From positions 1 to 7,581 of the forward strand of contig CATMVR010000232.1 in NCBI GenBank assembly GCA_950075905.1: a stretch of 7,581 bases of DNA, read 5' to 3'. This document shows positions 5,491 to 7,581 of this stretch, piece by piece (position 1 is the stretch's first letter; each line of letters starts with the position of its first letter). A program made the position numbers and the translations under genes. Origin of the DNA: an uncultured Persicitalea sp. Lineage in GTDB: Bacteria; Bacteroidota; Bacteroidia; Cytophagales; Spirosomataceae. Under the pieces are notes generated by a model. The model saw nothing but the letters and a program-made list of their open reading frames with translations, had not been told where the DNA came from and did no database searches.

Positions 5491-6249
5491 ATGGCAGAAG
5501 GGTATGTACAAAGCAGTACCAACGAGGGTGTAGCCACGGTAGAGTTTTTTCATCCCTCGGGCAATGCCCTCCCCTCCGAACTCCTGGACCAGCTGGCGCA
5601 CACCATCCGTACCCTCGGGCAGACGCCCGCCGTGCGCGTCATCGTGCTCCGGTCGGGGGGCGAGCGGGCGTTTTGCGGCGGGGCGTCGCTCACCGAGCTG
5701 GCGTCTATTGATTCCATGGAAGCGGGAAAGGCCTTTTTCTCAAAATTTGCCAACGTCATCAACGCCATGCGCCTCTGCCCGCGGCTTATCATTGGCCGGG
5801 TGCAGGGCAAGGCCGTTGGCGGCGGCGTGGGGCTCAGGCCCGCCACCGACTACTGCCTGGCTACCCAGGAAGCAGCCGTCCGGCTCAGCGAACTTACCGT
5901 GGGAATCGGTCCTTTTGTGATCGAACCGGCCGTGCGCCGCAAGATTGGCGTGTCGGGTGTCAGCCACCTTACCGTTAACGCCACCCAGTTTGAGTCGGCC
6001 ATGTGGTGCTGGCAAAAGGGGCTCTACAACGACGTGTACCAAACCGCCGATCAACTAGATGAACACGTGACCGACCTGGCCCAAAAGCTGGCGGCCTACG
6101 ACCCGGAAGCCATGCGGCAGATGAAGCAGGTTTTTTGGGAGGGTACCGACCACTGGGATACCCTCCTGACCGAACGCGCTGCCCTCAGCGGCACCCTGGT
6201 ACTATCAGAATTTAGCCAGCGTGTGCTGACCGCCCTGAAAAACAGGTAG
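5491..6249 (+). CDS. Enoyl-CoA hydratase/isomerase (crotonase) family protein
   Basis: The 252-residue product has normal crotonase length and is cytoplasmic. It should bind an acyl-CoA and stabilise a thioester enolate. The first oxyanion-hole segment is RAFCGGASLTEL (59-70); the second is VQGKAVGGGVGL (104-115). The position matching the first catalytic Glu of rat enoyl-CoA hydratase (after GGGC) is Gly114, while the second acid is kept as Glu134 in RLSELTVGIGPFVI. This pattern, with PFVI.PAVRRKIG after it, resembles methylglutaconyl-CoA hydratase-like (LiuC-type) members more than classical hydratases, but substrate is not certain. LRPATD (115-120) is unusual where relatives have LAxxxD. 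The ATG at 5491 is preferred: an upstream in-frame ATG at 5392 would run translation through the terminator hairpin. No clear promoter is seen; a weak TTTG-N21-TACGTTCT (5415-5447) overlaps the terminator. Confidence 0.9.
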   Translation: MAEGYVQSSTNEGVATVEFFHPSGNALPSELLDQLAHTIRTLGQTPAVRVIVLRSGGERAFCGGASLTELASIDSMEAGKAFFSKFANVINAMRLCPRLIIGRVQGKAVGGGVGLRPATDYCLATQEAAVRLSELTVGIGPFVIEPAVRRKIGVSGVSHLTVNATQFESAMWCWQKGLYNDVYQTADQLDEHVTDLAQKLAAYDPEAMRQMKQVFWEGTDHWDTLLTERAALSGTLVLSEFSQRVLTALKNR

Positions 6250-6357
6250 GCCGGCCAGGTACTCGTAAGTCCCGGGGCATTATGGAGAAATACAGTATAA
6301 GTCGGGGTGATTCAGCTTTGACTTTACATATTCCCTAACCTTAACATCTAGCGATTT

Positions 6358-7071
6358 ATGAAAAAAACCAGTCTTCTTTCGGCCGCCTTTCTTTGCACCT
6401 TACTAGCCTGCAACCAGCAGAGCGACGACCAGCAGGCAGATACTCAGGACACAGAAACCTGGCAGACGCTGTTTGACGGCACCAGCACCGACAGCTGGCA
6501 TACTTACCATTCTGATAGTGTGAAAGGATGGATGATTATGGATGGCGCTTTGATGTCTCACGGAGGCAACGGCGACCTGGTCACGAACGAGGAGTACGGC
6601 GATTTTGAAATGGAGTTTGACTTCAAGATTCCCCCCAAGGCCAACAGCGGTGTAATTTATAAGGTTATAGAAGACCCCGAAAACGCTACCCACTACTCCG
6701 GCCCCGAATACCAGGTGATCGACGATGAGGGTTACCCGCCCTTCAATGACAATGGGAAAATGGTATTGATCAACGACAAGCAGAAAACCGGCGCCAACTA
6801 CGACATGCAGGCTCCCAGCGAGCAGGCGGCCAGACCCGCCGGCGAGTGGAATCAAGGTAGGATTGTGGTGAAAGACAACCACATTGAGCACTGGCTCAAC
6901 GGCAAAAAAGTAGTAGAGTACGACTACGGCTCCGATGCCTGGAAGGAGCAGCTCGCCAATAGCAAGTTCAAGGAGTGGGCCTACGCTACCCCCCACGCTA
7001 AAGGCAAAATAGCCTTGCAGGATCACGGCGACGAAGTATGGTATAAAAACATCCGGATACGGCCGCTGTGA
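6358..7071 (+). CDS. DUF1080 (3-keto-disaccharide hydrolase family) lipoprotein
   Basis: The 237-residue product begins MKKTSLLSAAFLCTLLAC, a lipoprotein signal with Cys18 in the lipobox LLAC, followed by a polar Gln/Asp tether (19-33). It should be membrane-anchored outside the cytoplasm. The DUF1080 domain (about 34-237) shows TLFDGTSTDSW (37-47), GWMIMDGALMS (57-67), YGDFEMEFDFKIPPKANSGV (80-99), SGPEYQVIDDEG (114-125), AGEWNQGRIVV (161-171), HWLNGKKVVEYD (178-189), and the terminal KIALQDHGDEVWYKNIRIRPL. This subtype (GPEYQVIDD and a long loop at 131-160) differs from the protein at 2504-3262, where the corresponding motif is YELQVLDSY, so the two are not recent duplicates. The 108-bp spacer upstream shows no strong promoter. 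The DUF3500 gene follows after 60 bases and may share the transcript. Confidence 0.94.
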   Translation: MKKTSLLSAAFLCTLLACNQQSDDQQADTQDTETWQTLFDGTSTDSWHTYHSDSVKGWMIMDGALMSHGGNGDLVTNEEYGDFEMEFDFKIPPKANSGVIYKVIEDPENATHYSGPEYQVIDDEGYPPFNDNGKMVLINDKQKTGANYDMQAPSEQAARPAGEWNQGRIVVKDNHIEHWLNGKKVVEYDYGSDAWKEQLANSKFKEWAYATPHAKGKIALQDHGDEVWYKNIRIRPL

Positions 7072-7131
7072 TTTTCTAAATAGTTTCTTTTACAAAGTCA
7101 CTCCTACGGGAAAACAAACCTTTAATGCCTT

Positions 7132-7581
7132 ATGAAAGCATTTCTTTTTCCTTTTTTTACTATGCTGATGGTAGCGCTGAGCGGCCTCATCCGGGCTGAA
7201 CATACGGCTGGCGGACCGGGCCAAAAAGACAACCTCAACCAGCAGATGGCCAAAGCCGTGGGTGACTTTATCAAAACCCTGAACGCCACCCAGAAGACTG
7301 AGGTAATGCGTCCCCTCAGCGATACTGTCCGGTTCAACTGGCACTTCGTACCCCGCGACCGGGCGGGCCTCAACCTCAAACGCATGAGCGAACCCCAGCG
7401 CCAGGCCGCCATGCGCATGGTGGAGGTAGTACTCAGCGACGAGGGCTATACCAAAATCAAGGAAGTGATCGACCTCGAAAACGTGCTGCGCGTGCTGGAA
7501 AGCCGCCCCCCCAACGACACCCGCCGCGACCCCGAAAACTACGCCTTCCTGGTCTTTGGCGACCCGGCCACCAAGGCCCCC
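7132..7581 (+). CDS. DUF3500 domain protein (partial, N-terminal 150 residues)
   Basis: An open frame from the ATG at 7132 runs past the right edge with no stop. Residues 1-22 (MKAFLFPFFTMLMVALSGL and IRA) look like a signal peptide, so the product is probably exported. The rest matches the DUF3500 pattern: AVGDFIKTLNATQKTEVMRP (42-61), the RFNWHFVPRDRAGLNLKRMS segment (67-86), QRQAAMRMVEVVLSDEGY (89-106), a helix IDLENVLRVLES (112-123), and RRDPENYAFLVFGDP (129-143). The family typically continues with a WGWRxEGHH-like motif, which would lie just outside the window. The family's biochemical role is not established. It sits 60 bases after the DUF1080 lipoprotein gene on the same strand with no terminator between them, which suggests joint expression. 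Confidence 0.85.
   Translation, partial: MKAFLFPFFTMLMVALSGLIRAEHTAGGPGQKDNLNQQMAKAVGDFIKTLNATQKTEVMRPLSDTVRFNWHFVPRDRAGLNLKRMSEPQRQAAMRMVEVVLSDEGYTKIKEVIDLENVLRVLESRPPNDTRRDPENYAFLVFGDPATKAP

Noticed and set aside
6249..6256. GGCCGGCC palindrome after the crotonase gene as a terminator
   Set aside because: It has no loop and no T-run; an 8-bp GC palindrome is expected by chance in this composition.
6403..7026. 207-codon open frame on the minus strand
   Set aside because: Antisense to the well-supported DUF1080 lipoprotein gene; its Val/Gly-rich translation is typical of a shadow frame.
7124..7198. ATG at 7124, eight bases before the DUF3500 start
   Set aside because: It is in another frame and reaches a stop after about 25 codons with no protein-like features.

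Overview
The window looks like chromosome of a Bacteroidota member, most likely from the order Cytophagales. The evidence is moderately high GC, MKK-type signal peptides, lipoprotein signals with a Cys after Gly or Ala, near absence of Shine-Dalgarno sequences before the starts, and two promoters that fit the Bacteroidota pattern TTG/TTTG-N17-23-TAnnTTTG. The species cannot be named from this stretch. No tRNA, rRNA, CRISPR array or insertion sequence was seen.

Layout. Bases 1-2353 hold two minus-strand genes in tandem. The upstream one is a 619-residue secreted protein that joins a DUF1080 (3-keto-disaccharide hydrolase) domain, a PA14 domain and a C-terminal module. 27 bases after it begins a secreted beta-propeller protein related to PVC-type sugar/sorbosone dehydrogenases, which runs off the left edge. 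A 150-bp divergent spacer separates these from a second secreted DUF1080 protein at 2504-3262 (+). Bases 3263-3466 are non-coding and contain a strong terminator bracketed by two inverted arrays of a 7-bp repeat. Then follows an unrecognised 188-residue cytoplasmic protein (3467-4033, +). It converges on a coiled-coil lipoprotein gene (4088-4594, -), whose terminator abuts the stop codon of the 188-residue gene. A divergent spacer with recognisable promoters on both strands leads to a helical protein of five 29-residue repeats (4802-5383, +). After its terminator comes a crotonase-family enzyme (5491-6249, +). The right end has a third DUF1080 protein, this time a lipoprotein (6358-7071, +), and a DUF3500 protein that runs off the right edge (7132 onward).

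How the parts may work together. Three DUF1080 proteins of different architecture and probable location, a propeller-type dehydrogenase-like protein and a DUF3500 protein in 7.6 kb suggest an exported carbohydrate-processing neighbourhood. One plausible theme is oxidation of a glycoside to a 3-keto sugar followed by cleavage by DUF1080 enzymes. That is inference from family knowledge; no sugar kinase, transporter or SusC/D pair is visible. The central block (188-residue protein, coiled-coil lipoprotein, repeat protein, crotonase) shows no obvious link to sugar metabolism and may be an unrelated interval. The most unusual structures are the inverted heptamer arrays and the 29-residue repeat protein.
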